Under the pieces are notes generated by a model. The model saw only the letters and a program-made list of their open reading frames with translations, ran no database searches and had not been told where the DNA came from. From Chrysochromulina parva (taxonomy: Eukaryota > Haptophyta > Prymnesiales > Chrysochromulinaceae): a DNA stretch of 16,836 nt. Below are positions 1-8,026 of this stretch, piece by piece. Position 1 is the first letter of the stretch. Each line of letters opens with the position of its first letter. The DNA lies in the NCBI GenBank assembly GCA_002887195.1, contig PJAB01001149.1, forward strand, positions 1-16,836. The letters run 5' to 3'. A program made the translations under genes and the position numbers.

Positions 1-549
1 GAGCGCCTTGATTGTTTCTGCTGGCACGACCTTGCTCGTGGCCGACGTGGGCTGCTTGAGGCCGGCCTCGGCGAGCTGCACCGCCGCAGCGCCGCAGCGC
101 CGCAGGACTTTGATGTCCGCGGCCGACCGATGCGTGTTCGCCTGGCTCATGAGGAGCGCGATGATCGCCTGGGGGCAGCCTGGCGTCACTGGCATGAGCT
201 CGAGCACCTCGCGGGCTCGTTTGTCACGCTTCTTCATCGCAGGGACCTTGGCAGGCAAGAGCGTGCTCGTGAGGTTGGTCACGGATTCGTTGCGAGCGAG
301 CGCGAGCCATCGGCGGCCGAGCACCTCGAGGTGCACCGCGGGCGAAGGGCTGTGCTTGAGCAGCACATCGATAACTTGCCGCACGATGTCTTTGGTGTCC
401 ACATCGATGGGACTCGGCGACGGTTCGCACGCCATCGGTACGGGCGGCTGATTCGGAATGGCACCGAGCGCATTTGCGAAGGATTCGAAGTCGGTGTGCT
501 GTGTGGCGAGCATGGCAACGAGGAGCAGGCGAACGGAGCACCAGCGCAT
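1..549 (-). CDS. Secreted protein of unknown function, 5' part (runs off the left edge)
   Basis: A continuous minus-strand frame opens at ATG 549 and stays open for 183 codons to the window edge. The first residues, MRWCSVRLLLVAMLATQHT, look like a signal peptide: a short basic start followed by a hydrophobic core. The rest is mostly helical and moderately charged, with a KKRDKRAREVLELMP stretch near residues 95-109 and a repeated-looking helix RRCGAAAVQLAEAGLKQ near residues 150-166. I do not recognise the family and assign no function. Plus-strand frames over the same bases are Arg/His-rich and read like shadows. The gene is divergent from the JmjC gene, with about 317 bases between the starts. 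The missing 3' end could contain introns or further domains. Confidence 0.5.
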   Translation of the reverse strand, partial: MRWCSVRLLLVAMLATQHTDFESFANALGAIPNQPPVPMACEPSPSPIDVDTKDIVRQVIDVLLKHSPSPAVHLEVLGRRWLALARNESVTNLTSTLLPAKVPAMKKRDKRAREVLELMPVTPGCPQAIIALLMSQANTHRSAADIKVLRRCGAAAVQLAEAGLKQPTSATSKVVPAETIKAL

Positions 550-866
550 GCAAAATGCTTGCGAGTGCGCCAACGAAAGACAGGCGAGACCCGGATGGTC
601 GCAGCTCAGAGTAAACGAATGGTTTCTTTCCTTTTTTATCGAGTGACAACGGCGGACACTCTGGAATTTGGTCACATACTAGCTAGCAGCTGTAAATGCG
701 ACGCAAACATGTTCGTCAAACAATTGACGGAACACTAAATACTAGTAACGAATCATGTGGTGCGGGTGGTCTTCAATGTTACTGTAACAGGAAGATCCGG
801 TTGACGAAGCTACAGTACTGTACGTTCACGCTGCACGTTCACGCACGGTCGCCGCTTTTTCTCACA
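550..866. promoter_or_regulatory. Divergent intergenic/promoter region
   Basis: This stretch separates two divergent starts and is clearly more AT-rich than the flanking coding DNA, as expected for a shared 5' region. It contains an imperfect inverted repeat at 710-734 (TGTTCGTCAA facing TTGACGGAACA, one extra base in the right arm). No TATA box in a convincing position was seen. The plus-strand frame upstream of 867 stays open, but its translation is low-quality and AT-rich, so it is treated as 5' untranslated. Confidence 0.4.
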
Positions 867-3288
867 ATGCGAAACAGCGCGGTCCCCGACGTCGCGGGAC
901 GGCCGCTCGCATCGAGGTTCGAGGCGCTCGCTGAGCTACTCGGCGCTGCACTGACGCCCGAGCGCTTCCTGTCGGAGCACTTTGACCGGCAGTCGGTGCT
1001 GCTCCAACGCACAGCCAGGGCCCGCCCTCTGGATGACGCGCCGCTCACGCTGGACGAGATGGACGAGTTGCTCGTGCGCGCGTCGCTGCCGGGAACTTCG
1101 GCCGAGCTGCTCATCTTCCAAGACCTGAAGCACGTGACCGAGTATGCCACGCCCCACCTTGCCTATGCTAGCGGTGCCTCGCTCATCATCAACCGCGTCG
1201 ACAAGCTGTGGCCGAGGGTGCACGAGCTCTGCGCGCGCTTGGCTCGGGACTTCCGCTACGCGTACGGGAACGTTTATCTGACGCCGCCCGGCAGCCAGAC
1301 GGTGCCGCCCCACAGCGACGACCACGACGTCTTCATCGTCCAGCTGCACGGTACGAAGCACTGGCTAGTGTGGCCGACCGTCCATCCGCTCTCGCAGCGC
1401 CGCCCATTTGCCGACGAGCAAGCGGGCAAGGATGGCCGTCGGCTACCTGACGGGACCTCGCGGCTGACGCTGGAGACCCTCGGGCCTCCGGAGCTGGATG
1501 TGCTGCTGCGGCCGGGGGATGTGCTCTACATTCCACGCGGGGTCGTCCACGTCGCTCACACTGGGCACTCAACGGCAATCAGCACAGGGCAATCAACGGC
1601 AATCAGCACAGGGCAATCAACGGCAATCAGCACAGGGCAATCAATGGCAATCAGCACAGGGCAATCAATGGCAATCAGCACAGGGCAATCAGAGGCAATC
1701 AGCACAGGGCAATCAGAGGCAATCAGCACAGGGCAATCAGAGGCAATCAGCACAGGGCAATCAGAGGCAATCAGTGGCGATGGTGGCGGAGCGAGCGGCA
1801 ACGTTTCGAGCGCCGTGTTGGGCGCGATGTCGGGCGCTTCGCTGCATCTGACCATTGCCATTCCGACAGCCGACCTATCGCTGAGTACCACAGCACTCAA
1901 TGCGGTGCGGATCATGCCACGTTGTGTTGAGCGGAGCGGGGCCGCATGCATTGGCGAGCGCTCTGATGGCCTCTCTGATGGCCTCGCTGATGGTCTCTGA
2001 TTACACCCCTCATCAGGTGCGGGCCGCATGCTTTGGCGAGCGCCAGTTTCGTCAGGCGCTGCCCTTCGGCCCGATGCCGATGCCGTCTGTGATGCCCGCG
2101 CCGCCCGCGCCGCCAGCGCTGGCTGTGATGCCACCCGCGCCGCCCGTGTCGCCCGCGCCGTCCGTGTCGCCCGCGCCGTCGTTGGCGGCGATCGGAATGT
2201 CGACCGCCGCCGACGCCAATACCAACGCCCATGCCGCCACGTCAATACCATCGACCACGACAATGGGCGCTCACCACGACGGCTTCATTACCAAATTTGG
2301 CTCTCACAACGGCGCCGCTTTGGGCGCTCACAACGGCGCCGCTTTGGGCGTCTGGCGTCAGCGGTTTGAAATGCTTTGGGCGCGCGTGCACGCTCAAGTG
2401 TCTTCACAGCAGGGGGTGGCGAAGGCGGAGCTGCATCGCCGTATGCGGCAGCAGCGGCACAAGCAGAGGCACGCCTTCTCCCTGATGATGACCACTGATG
2501 ACCACTGATGACCACTGATGACCACTGATGACCTCTGATGGCCACTGATGACCTCGTGCCCTCACAGGCACGCCTTCTCCCAGAGCGAAGCGGCTTTTGC
2601 ACAGCTGGTCGCGAGGAGCGGCGGAGGTACGTGATTGCCTGCTGATTGACGTCTGATGGCAACGGATGACAACGGATGAGCACTGATGACAACGGATGGC
2701 CACTGATGGCCACTGATGACCACTCTGAGCGCGCCCCTCGTGCCATCACCGACTCTCACTGCTGATGACCAATGATGACCACTGATGACCGCGCTGATGA
2801 CCACTGATGACCACTGATGACCTCGTGCCATCACCGACTCTCACTGCTGGTCACTGGAGTGCCCCTGATTGCATCAGGCGACCCTCGTGCCGTCTCCCTC
2901 AGCGCCGCCACCACCCTCATCAAGCTCGTCCCTCTCGAGCTCATCGAACCCGAACCCGAGTGGCCGCCGACGGACCTTCGAAGAATTGCACAGTCGGTGC
3001 CAATGCCGGGTGGGCCGGGCATGCTCACGTACATGCATGCGCCGGCGGGCTTGTTCGATCCTCTGAACGCCTTTGCCGCCCTCCCAGTCGGACACAGGTT
3101 CTGCATTGCCTGCTGATTGCCTGCTGATTGCCGCCCACGTGACGACCTGCATCGGTTCTGATTGCCTGCCGATTGCCTCCCTCATCAGGTTCGCTCTCTC
3201 CGAGCTGGCGGCACGTGACGACCTGCTGCGCGTGTGCGCGGCGCGGTCGCTCTTTGGGCTCGGGGTCGTGAGTAGGGCCGTGGACTAA
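867..3288 (+). CDS. JmjC/cupin-4 2-oxoglutarate oxygenase, ribosomal oxygenase (NO66/MINA53) type
   Basis: Spliced model: join(867..1925, 2017..2468, 2568..2626, 2878..3097, 3189..3288), 629 aa, with all phases compatible. The ATG at 867 has A at -3. The Fe(II) ligands are H149 and D151 (PPHSDDHD) and H228 (IPRGVVHVAH); LHGTKHW around K164 matches the conserved strand of the family, and NVYLTPPGSQ precedes the metal site. After the JmjC core come SLHLTIAIP and ERQFRQALPF, typical of the MINA/NO66 dimerisation region. The C-terminus (HRFALSELAARDDLLRVC) resembles the winged-helix end. The family hydroxylates ribosomal-protein histidines in nucleus or nucleolus; which target applies here is not visible. 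Oddities: a nine-unit 8-residue repeat is inserted between two cupin strands (about residues 232-305), and an Ala/Pro-rich linker sits in exon 2. The family call is strong; NO66 versus MINA is not resolved. Confidence 0.8.
1565..1774 (+). repeat. 24-bp tandem repeat, nine units, in JmjC exon 1
   Basis: The core AATCAG recurs every 24 bases from 1577 to 1769. In the JmjC frame this reads as STGQSxAI units in which x is T in the first three, M in two and E in the last four, so the array expanded in blocks. The array carries GGCAATCA, the reverse complement of the TGATTGCC motif in the introns of the window. It sits between the third iron ligand (H228) and the SLHLT strand, a surface-loop position. 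It could instead be a frame-neutral intron, but no donor/acceptor pair is clearly better than reading through. Confidence 0.85.
1926..2016 (+). other. Intron 1 of the JmjC gene (91 nt)
   Basis: Donor GTTGAG at 1926, acceptor CTCATCAG at 2016, phase 0. Its 3' half is TGATGGCCTC-type repeats ending in a variant of the shared acceptor block. A 23-nt segment at 1939-1961 recurs with one mismatch at 2021-2043 in the next exon. The exact donor is the least certain part: the duplicated segment begins about 13 bases inside the intron, but GT at 1926 is the nearby GT in the right phase. Confidence 0.6.
2303..2350 (+). repeat. 24-bp direct repeat, two copies, coding
   Basis: Two adjacent identical 24-nt units (2303-2326, 2327-2350) encode a duplicated AHNGAALG-type segment in JmjC exon 2. 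They lie in the low-complexity linker before the helical RQRFEMLWARVHAQ region. Confidence 0.85.
2469..2567 (+). other. Intron 2 of the JmjC gene (99 nt, GC-AG)
   Basis: The intron begins GCACGC and ends CTCACAG. A 16-nt exact direct repeat spans both borders (2467-2482 and 2566-2581), so the donor-side copy is inside the intron and the acceptor-side copy is coding. The body is TGATGACCAC tandem repeats. Splicing joins KQR to HAFSQSEAAF in frame. No GT in the right phase is available nearby, so a GC donor is inferred. Confidence 0.7.
2627..2877 (+). other. Intron 3 of the JmjC gene (251 nt)
   Basis: Donor GTACGT at 2627, acceptor TGATTGCATCAG ending at 2877, phase 1, giving RSGGGDPRAVSLSAATT. 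The body is TGATGACC/GGATGAC repeats. An exact 29-nt duplication (2736-2764 and 2821-2849) lies inside it. The alternative acceptor a few bases downstream gives a poor Ser/Pro frame. Confidence 0.65.
3098..3188 (+). other. Intron 4 of the JmjC gene (91 nt)
   Basis: Donor GTTCTG at 3098, acceptor GATTGCCTCCCTCATCAG ending at 3188, joining VGHR to FALSEL. GTTC occurs directly after both AG borders. A 15-nt piece of the downstream exon (3212-3226) has an exact copy inside the intron (3136-3150). Confidence 0.75.
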
Positions 3289-3781
3289 CTATGCAGCATA
3301 TTAAACAGCCGTACGCGTAGACGTACACTGATCGTGGTACGTGGACTGTTACATCTATCTATGAATAAACAGCATGATAAACAGCTGTAATACACACTCT
3401 CGACGTGCTCTGCCAGTCGAAGACGTGTACAGCTGTAGAGAGGAAGGACTCGCAGTTGCGAGTTGGACGGGCTGTAACGATTCGGCTTGGTTCGAGGATT
3501 TCGATTTTAGTGCGGGGGAATTTGGTGATACATTTATTGTTCTAAATACTAAAGCGCCTCACACGATTCACGTAGAAGATGAATGCGCCATGATGCGCTG
3601 GACGGCTGGAGGAGGGCATGCATGCAGATGGTTATTTCCGTTCCCGAATCCCGATCCATTTTTGTTATCAAGGAGAGCGAACCAAACTTGGAATTTGCGA
3701 AGTCAATGTCGAACCGCACGCGAACCGCTGCCTGCGATCCCTAAACGCTACCACTGCGCTCGCAGAAAGTACGTTCTGAAC
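3289..3781 (+). promoter_or_regulatory. Intergenic region: JmjC 3' end and astacin 5' region
   Basis: This AT-richer stretch has an AATAAA at 3364-3369, about 76 bases after the JmjC stop and a plausible polyadenylation signal. An open frame runs from 3374 into the astacin frame, but its translation has no domain and would bury the signal peptide internally. I therefore read this as 3' UTR plus promoter/5' UTR of the next gene. Confidence 0.4.
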
Positions 3782-5966
3782 ATGCGCATGGTGATGTTGC
3801 TGCTTGCGCTCCTGTTTGCACTCTCCAGCGCCGCCCCACCGCCGTTGGAGCCTGCGTTGGAGCCCGCGCTAGAGGAGCTCCGCAGCAAGGACTCAGGCAA
3901 AGATGATCTGGAACTCAGGACGCACGAGGACTACCCGAAACGGACGCATGATGAGCGCATGCTCAGCATGGCGTACACTCTGAAGAATCATTTTGCACAC
4001 AAGCCCCTCACCCTCAAAGTGGCGCAAGAGGCAATCGATGCACACGTGGCGAACGGAAGAATGCTAGGTGAGCACAAGCTGCTCCTCGCGACCGAGGTCG
4101 GTACCCTTCTCGGGCCCGCTGCGGCCGCAGCAGCTGGGCTGGAGTTCACCGCCTCGGACGCCGATGAGGCAGCTGGAGAGGGTGGCACTACTGGAAAGGA
4201 CCTCGAGGAAGGCGGCGCCGCAGGTCATGAGTCCGAAACCGAGAAGACGTCGACCGAGGGTGACATGGAGCTCACCGAACCAGAATTCAGCGGAGGGCCT
4301 CGGGTGCTCGGTGCGACGAGCCTCTACACCGCCGGTGCCGGAAAGCCGTGGACAAACAAGAAGGTCAACTATTGCTTTGCGGCCGAAGCCAAGCTTGCTG
4401 TGCGCCAGGTTATCGCTCGCTCTGTCGAGATGTTCGAGAAGGTGTTGCCATGCATCGAGTGGCAAGGTATGCACACGCAGCCACTTGCACTCTCGCGCGT
4501 AGCACCTTGTCCATGCGCCCTCTCGAGAAGGATGGCCTCCGATAATTTGCTGAAGTGCGAAGGATGCCTAAAGGGATTGCCTCCCATGAGAAGGATGGCC
4601 TCCTTCATTTGCCTGTGGACTCAGTCTGAGCTTACGCTGCTGCCTTATGGAATGCTCATAGATGTTGGCTACAAATCCGCGGGGGAGTGCCTCGTCAGCC
4701 CTGCCATTTATATCCAGTCTCTTGATACAGGCTGCTGGTCCTACGTGGGCGAGCTGACTCACTGGACATCCCAGGCACTGAATCTTCAATCGCCCGGCTG
4801 CGACTCTCTCGGCACTTCCATGCATGAGCTCCTCCACGCACTTGGGCAGACGCACGAACAGTCACGCCCAGACCGAGACACTTACGTGACAGTCAATTTC
4901 GCGAAGATCATTGCGGGCAAGGAAAACAACTTTCATGTGCAGGCGGAGGACGACGTTGCCCGTCCCTACGACATGCTATCCCTCATGCACTACAGCGCCT
5001 CTGCATTCTCCATTGATGGGAGTGACACAATCAACCCCAAGGACGCCGCATTCAGCCTGTACACGAGCAATCCGGCCGAATATCACAAGTACCACCTCGG
5101 CAATCGTGTAGGGATGACGCAGCTCGATGCTGACCAGCTAGCTGAGCAGGCGAGAGCTCCATCCCCCTGACGCGCGCATGCATCCACGATCCTTGTGCTC
5201 GCGTGCTCAAGCGTCTTGTTTCCCCTGTGCGCGCGCTCAGTACTCATGCACTGCAAGCGTTCTTACGGGGGTCGGGCAATGCGTCGACAAGGCCAACGAT
5301 GACGGCACCGAGTGGAACGACGGTCGCATTTGGGCCGACTGCGACTTCTACCGGTCGCATGGGACCCACAATGAGACTTGCAAACAATACATAAGCAATC
5401 AGTACTGCTGCGGCTGCGATGGTGGCATCCAGGAGCAGATCTGGGCGTACCCTAGCCCTGATGAAATCTCTCCACCGCCGCCCAAGCCCCCGCCTCCGCC
5501 GTCTCCCCCGCCTCCGCCGCCCCGCCATTCTCCGCCGCCGCCACCTCCACCTTCGCTGTGCAGCTCGCTCTCCAACGACCAGCCCAACGGCCACTGCTGG
5601 TTCTGGAACTCTGTCGGCTACTGTGGCTCTAATAGCTGGGTGAGCCATAACTGCCGGTACACCTGTCATAGCTGCCCAACCAACAGGTTCTCTAACTGCG
5701 GCGCCCTTGCGGCGAGCGGCTACTGCTCATATTCGTTCTCTAGCGGTGGCTTAGTCAGTACGGCATGCCCACAGTCGTGTGGCGTGTCCATGGCCAGTTT
5801 CCAGATACTCTCTGAGTCGTCGCTCGACCCCGCCGCCAATGCACTCATCATGCCAAAAGAGGTCGTCGGTGAGCCCTGGCAGTCAGTGCAGCCTCCGATG
5901 GGTGACGACCCGTCTCGAGCCCGTGTCTGGCTAGAGGGCCTCGCATTCGGTGACAATGCGAAGTGA
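3782..5966 (+). CDS. Secreted astacin (M12A) zinc metalloprotease with proline-rich linker and ShK-like Cys modules
   Basis: Spliced model: join(3782..4466, 4662..5149, 5241..5966), 632 aa. A signal peptide (MRMVMLLLALLFALSSAA) is followed by an acidic prodomain. The catalytic domain starts near VNYCF. The zinc site is HELLHALGQTHEQSRPDRD, with H283, E284, H287 and H293; the Met-turn is SLMHY, with M337 and Y339. GCWSYVG and the CIEW cysteine match astacin disulfide positions. Splicing out intron 2 fuses the end of the protease domain to YSCTAS and a Cys-rich segment. Then come a run of SPPPP type (about residues 469-497), a six-cysteine ShK-like module (498-536) and a weaker four-cysteine copy (544-571). 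Family members are extracellular endopeptidases. Astacin-ShK architecture is familiar from nematodes, while the SPPPP linker resembles algal wall glycoproteins. The substrate is unknown. Confidence 0.82.
4467..4661 (+). other. Intron 1 of the astacin gene (195 nt)
   Basis: Donor GTATGC at 4467, acceptor CTCATAG ending at 4661, phase 1. It is a multiple of three without stops, so it is invisible as an ORF break. Removing it takes out 65 residues that have no counterpart in astacins and brings CIEWQ next to DVGYKSAGEC, restoring the normal spacing to GCWSYVG. It contains a 16-nt direct repeat (4523-4538 and 4588-4603). Confidence 0.7.
5150..5240 (+). other. Intron 2 of the astacin gene (91 nt, GC-AG)
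   Basis: The intron begins GCGAGA after GAGCAG and ends GCGCTCAG, phase 0. It contains the TGA at 5168 that would otherwise end the protease, and splicing gives DQLAEQ-YSCTAS. The spliced junction fits the usual C-terminal end of the astacin domain. No GT donor in phase was seen nearby. A less likely reading is two separate genes, with the second starting at 5178. Confidence 0.65.
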
Positions 5967-6607
5967 AGAATTCGAGGGCACGGGCGTACAGTGTAGCACG
6001 GGCGCAGGGCTGATGCACGTTCTTTCGCGGCTGAGTAACCGGCCGGGAGCATAACAGTGAATACAACTGAGATACAACAACTGAGATGCAAGCCGCCCGT
6101 GATGTCTAACATGATGGGCCCACGACGACGGAACGGTCGTGTGGGCGGAAGATACAACTGAGTTCAACATGATGGGCCAATGATGACGGAACGGTCGTGG
6201 GCGGGAGATACAACTGAAGATGGAATGAAGATTGATGACAGTAGAATCATCAATCTTAATGAATCGTGCATTATGGTGATGAGTGGGGTGATAGAGTGTG
6301 TATGTGTGTCTCTGTATCAGAGTCAGAGTATCAGAGACTCCGTGTCCGTCGCACCGTCGGTCCGTCGAATAACTTCACGTTATCGGAAACACTCTCTTCT
6401 CGAAGGATCGCGCTCTTCTCTCTCTCGCCGGCCCGCTCTCACCGCTCTCTCTCAACTCACAACTGAGCATACAACATAAATTTCGGGCCCAACCGCCCAA
6501 GCCCGAAGCCGAGCGCCGCTTGCGTGTTGCACTTGCGTGTGTGGATTTCGAACCGACACGAAGACGAACATGAACCAAATGCATGCAAGTCCTTTAGAGC
6601 TAGAACA
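5967..6607. other. Convergent intergenic region between astacin and the MJ1316 gene
   Basis: No supported gene. It holds the 3' flanks of two convergent genes. It includes short ATACAACTGAGA repeats around 6059-6085, a duplicated block of about 53 bp (listed separately) and a GTGTGTATGTGTGTC/TCAGAG-rich patch near 6295-6330. Small ORFs here have no recognisable domain. Confidence 0.5.
6108..6217 (+). repeat. Direct repeat of about 53 bp, two copies
   Basis: Copies at 6108-6161 and 6166-6217 share AACATGATGGGCC, GACGGAACGGTCGTG and AGATACAACTGA in the same order, with a few mismatches and small indels. The block lies downstream of the astacin stop. Confidence 0.8.
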
Positions 6608-7951
6608 TCATGGACGGACAACACCTACTCGAAGATCTCTCTCGCTCCTGCGTTGCCGCGCCGCCGGCAACGCCCCCGCATCCGCCGCGCGCAGTTCGAG
6701 GCCCGTTGCATCATTCGGACGAGGCCCACCTGCCAAATGAGGAGTACTCGAAGGCGATCCAGCAGCCCGCCGCCGACCAAGGTGCGCACGGAACGTACGC
6801 AGCAGCTCTTCGCGTAGTGTCGCGTGCTGATCGGGCAGCGTCGCCACAAGCTCAATCACCGCCGCCTCGCTCTCCTCTTCCACACCAAAGTCCGCAGAGC
6901 CAGTCGGGTTCGTCTCGCCGGCGGTGTTGGCAGCGCCAGCCACAGCGCCCGCCCCAACACCGTCCGCACTGTCCGCACCGAGCATCCGAGGCCCGGATTT
7001 CCCTAATTTTTTGGCAGGTCTCCCGCCGTCCGCTCCGAACATCTGAGGGCCGAGTGCCCCCTCCACGCACAGTGCCACACTGAGCGCGCCACGGAGCACC
7101 TGTTACCAAATTTGGAGCAATCAGAGGAGGTCAATCAGAGGAGGTCAATCAGAGGTCAAGCAGAGGCCATCGGACGCAATCAGTGCCCAGCGGTGCCCAT
7201 CACAGCGCCGCACCTGCCCGAGACTCTCAACGAAGCTTCCTAATTTGGCAGTCGAGCCTCCTAGGGCAGCCAGAGCATGCATGCGTGCGGAGCGCAGCCG
7301 GCGCTTGCGCACTTGCTCCCACGCGCCGTGCTGGGCGATCACGTCCTTGAGACGCGCGCCGCCGCGGCTGCCGAAGACGTCATCCAACCGTTGGCCCTTG
7401 TGCCAAAGCAGCTGGCCCCGATACACAAAGTACTCGATACGGTGCTCTGGCAACGCCGCGACCATCGAGCGCTCCCTTCCGCGGATGGACTCGTTGGGCG
7501 CGTCAAAGGGGCACTCGAGCGTCGCCGTCTCGAACCGGTCCCGGTACCCCACTACAAAGTCGCTCACGGACAGTGCCGGATCGTGAAGGATCCTTTGAAT
7601 CACGTCGCGCGCGGGCCGGAGCGCGGTCTCCTTGGCGTCGCTGAGCGCCTCCTCGCAGACTCCAAAGAGGCGGCGGTGACCCTCAGTGCTCGGGTCTCGC
7701 AGCCGTTTCAGTCGAGCCACGCACGATCTGGGCCCGCGGCCGAGCGCCTCCGCCAAAACCTCGACTGGCTCGTTTCGGTGCGCCCACAGGTACTGATCGT
7801 CCGCGCGAGTGTACGGCTCGTAGAGGTGTGCCGGCATGCACAGCTGCGGCTCTGCGCCACGCAAAATTCGCGCGATACCGAGGTGCGCAGGCAACGCAGG
7901 CCATTGGGGAACCACGAGCATGAAGCCCATCATGCCATAAAATGGCGCCAT
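6608..7951 (-). CDS. MJ1316 (DUF504) RNA cyclic-group-end-recognition domain protein with N-terminal HTH-like segment
   Basis: Minus-strand model: exon 1 from 7951 to 7214, exon 2 from 7099 to 6608, 409 aa. The ATG at 7951 has A at -3 and G at +4. Residues about 45-90 (YLWAHRNEPVEVLAEALGRG, then CVARLKRLRDP) look like a Myb/HTH-type helical module. Residues about 105-185 match the MJ1316/DUF504 fold: ARDVIQRILHDPALSVSDF, GYRDRFETATLECPFD, LPEHRIEYFVYRG, LWHKGQRLDDVFGS. In other proteins (for example LENG9) this domain is proposed to recognise RNA ends in RNA repair or processing. The Gly/Ala-rich exon 2 tail is not recognised and could hide another intron (acceptor-like TTTGGCAG near 6740), so the C-terminus is tentative. 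It lies about 75 bases downstream of the F-box gene on the same strand. Confidence 0.7.
7100..7213 (-). other. Intron of the MJ1316-domain gene (114 nt)
   Basis: On the minus strand the intron starts GTGCGG at 7213 and ends GGTAACAG at 7100, phase 0, and CAGGTGC spans both borders. The body is TGATTGACCTC/TGATGGCCTC repeats in the same sense orientation as in the plus-strand genes. Splicing joins ESLGQ to VLRGALSV. Confidence 0.7.
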
Positions 7952-8026
7952 GTTGGGCGCATGCGGGGGATCCACACTGTCTTTACATCCTGGCCTTCTT
8001 TTATGGATACCCCGTGAAAAAATGAA

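Noticed and set aside
130..738. Plus-strand ORF of about 200 aa at the left end
   Set aside because: Its translation is Arg/His-rich without a domain. The minus strand over the same bases has an uninterrupted frame with a signal peptide running to the window edge.
2052..2750. Minus-strand repetitive ORFs over JmjC exon 2 and introns
   Set aside because: Their SSVVISGHQW-type repeats are translations of the intron tandem units read backwards, not a protein family.
3374..3781. N-terminal extension of the astacin frame
   Set aside because: The extra 136 residues come from AT-richer DNA, have no domain, and would place the hydrophobic signal peptide in the middle of the protein.
5178..5966. Independent Cys-rich gene after the astacin stop
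   Set aside because: A 91-nt GC-AG intron in phase removes the stop and joins the parts at the usual end of an astacin domain; residues before 5241 lack any domain. Kept as the less likely alternative.
6610..7083. Plus-strand Pro/His-rich ORF opposite the MJ1316 gene
   Set aside because: It has low-complexity composition, and the minus-strand frame continues in phase from the MJ1316 exon through a repeat intron.
7951..7975. GTG start at 7975 for the MJ1316 gene, and at 9127 for the F-box gene
   Set aside because: Nuclear genes start at ATG. In-frame ATGs at 7951 and 9103 have good start contexts.
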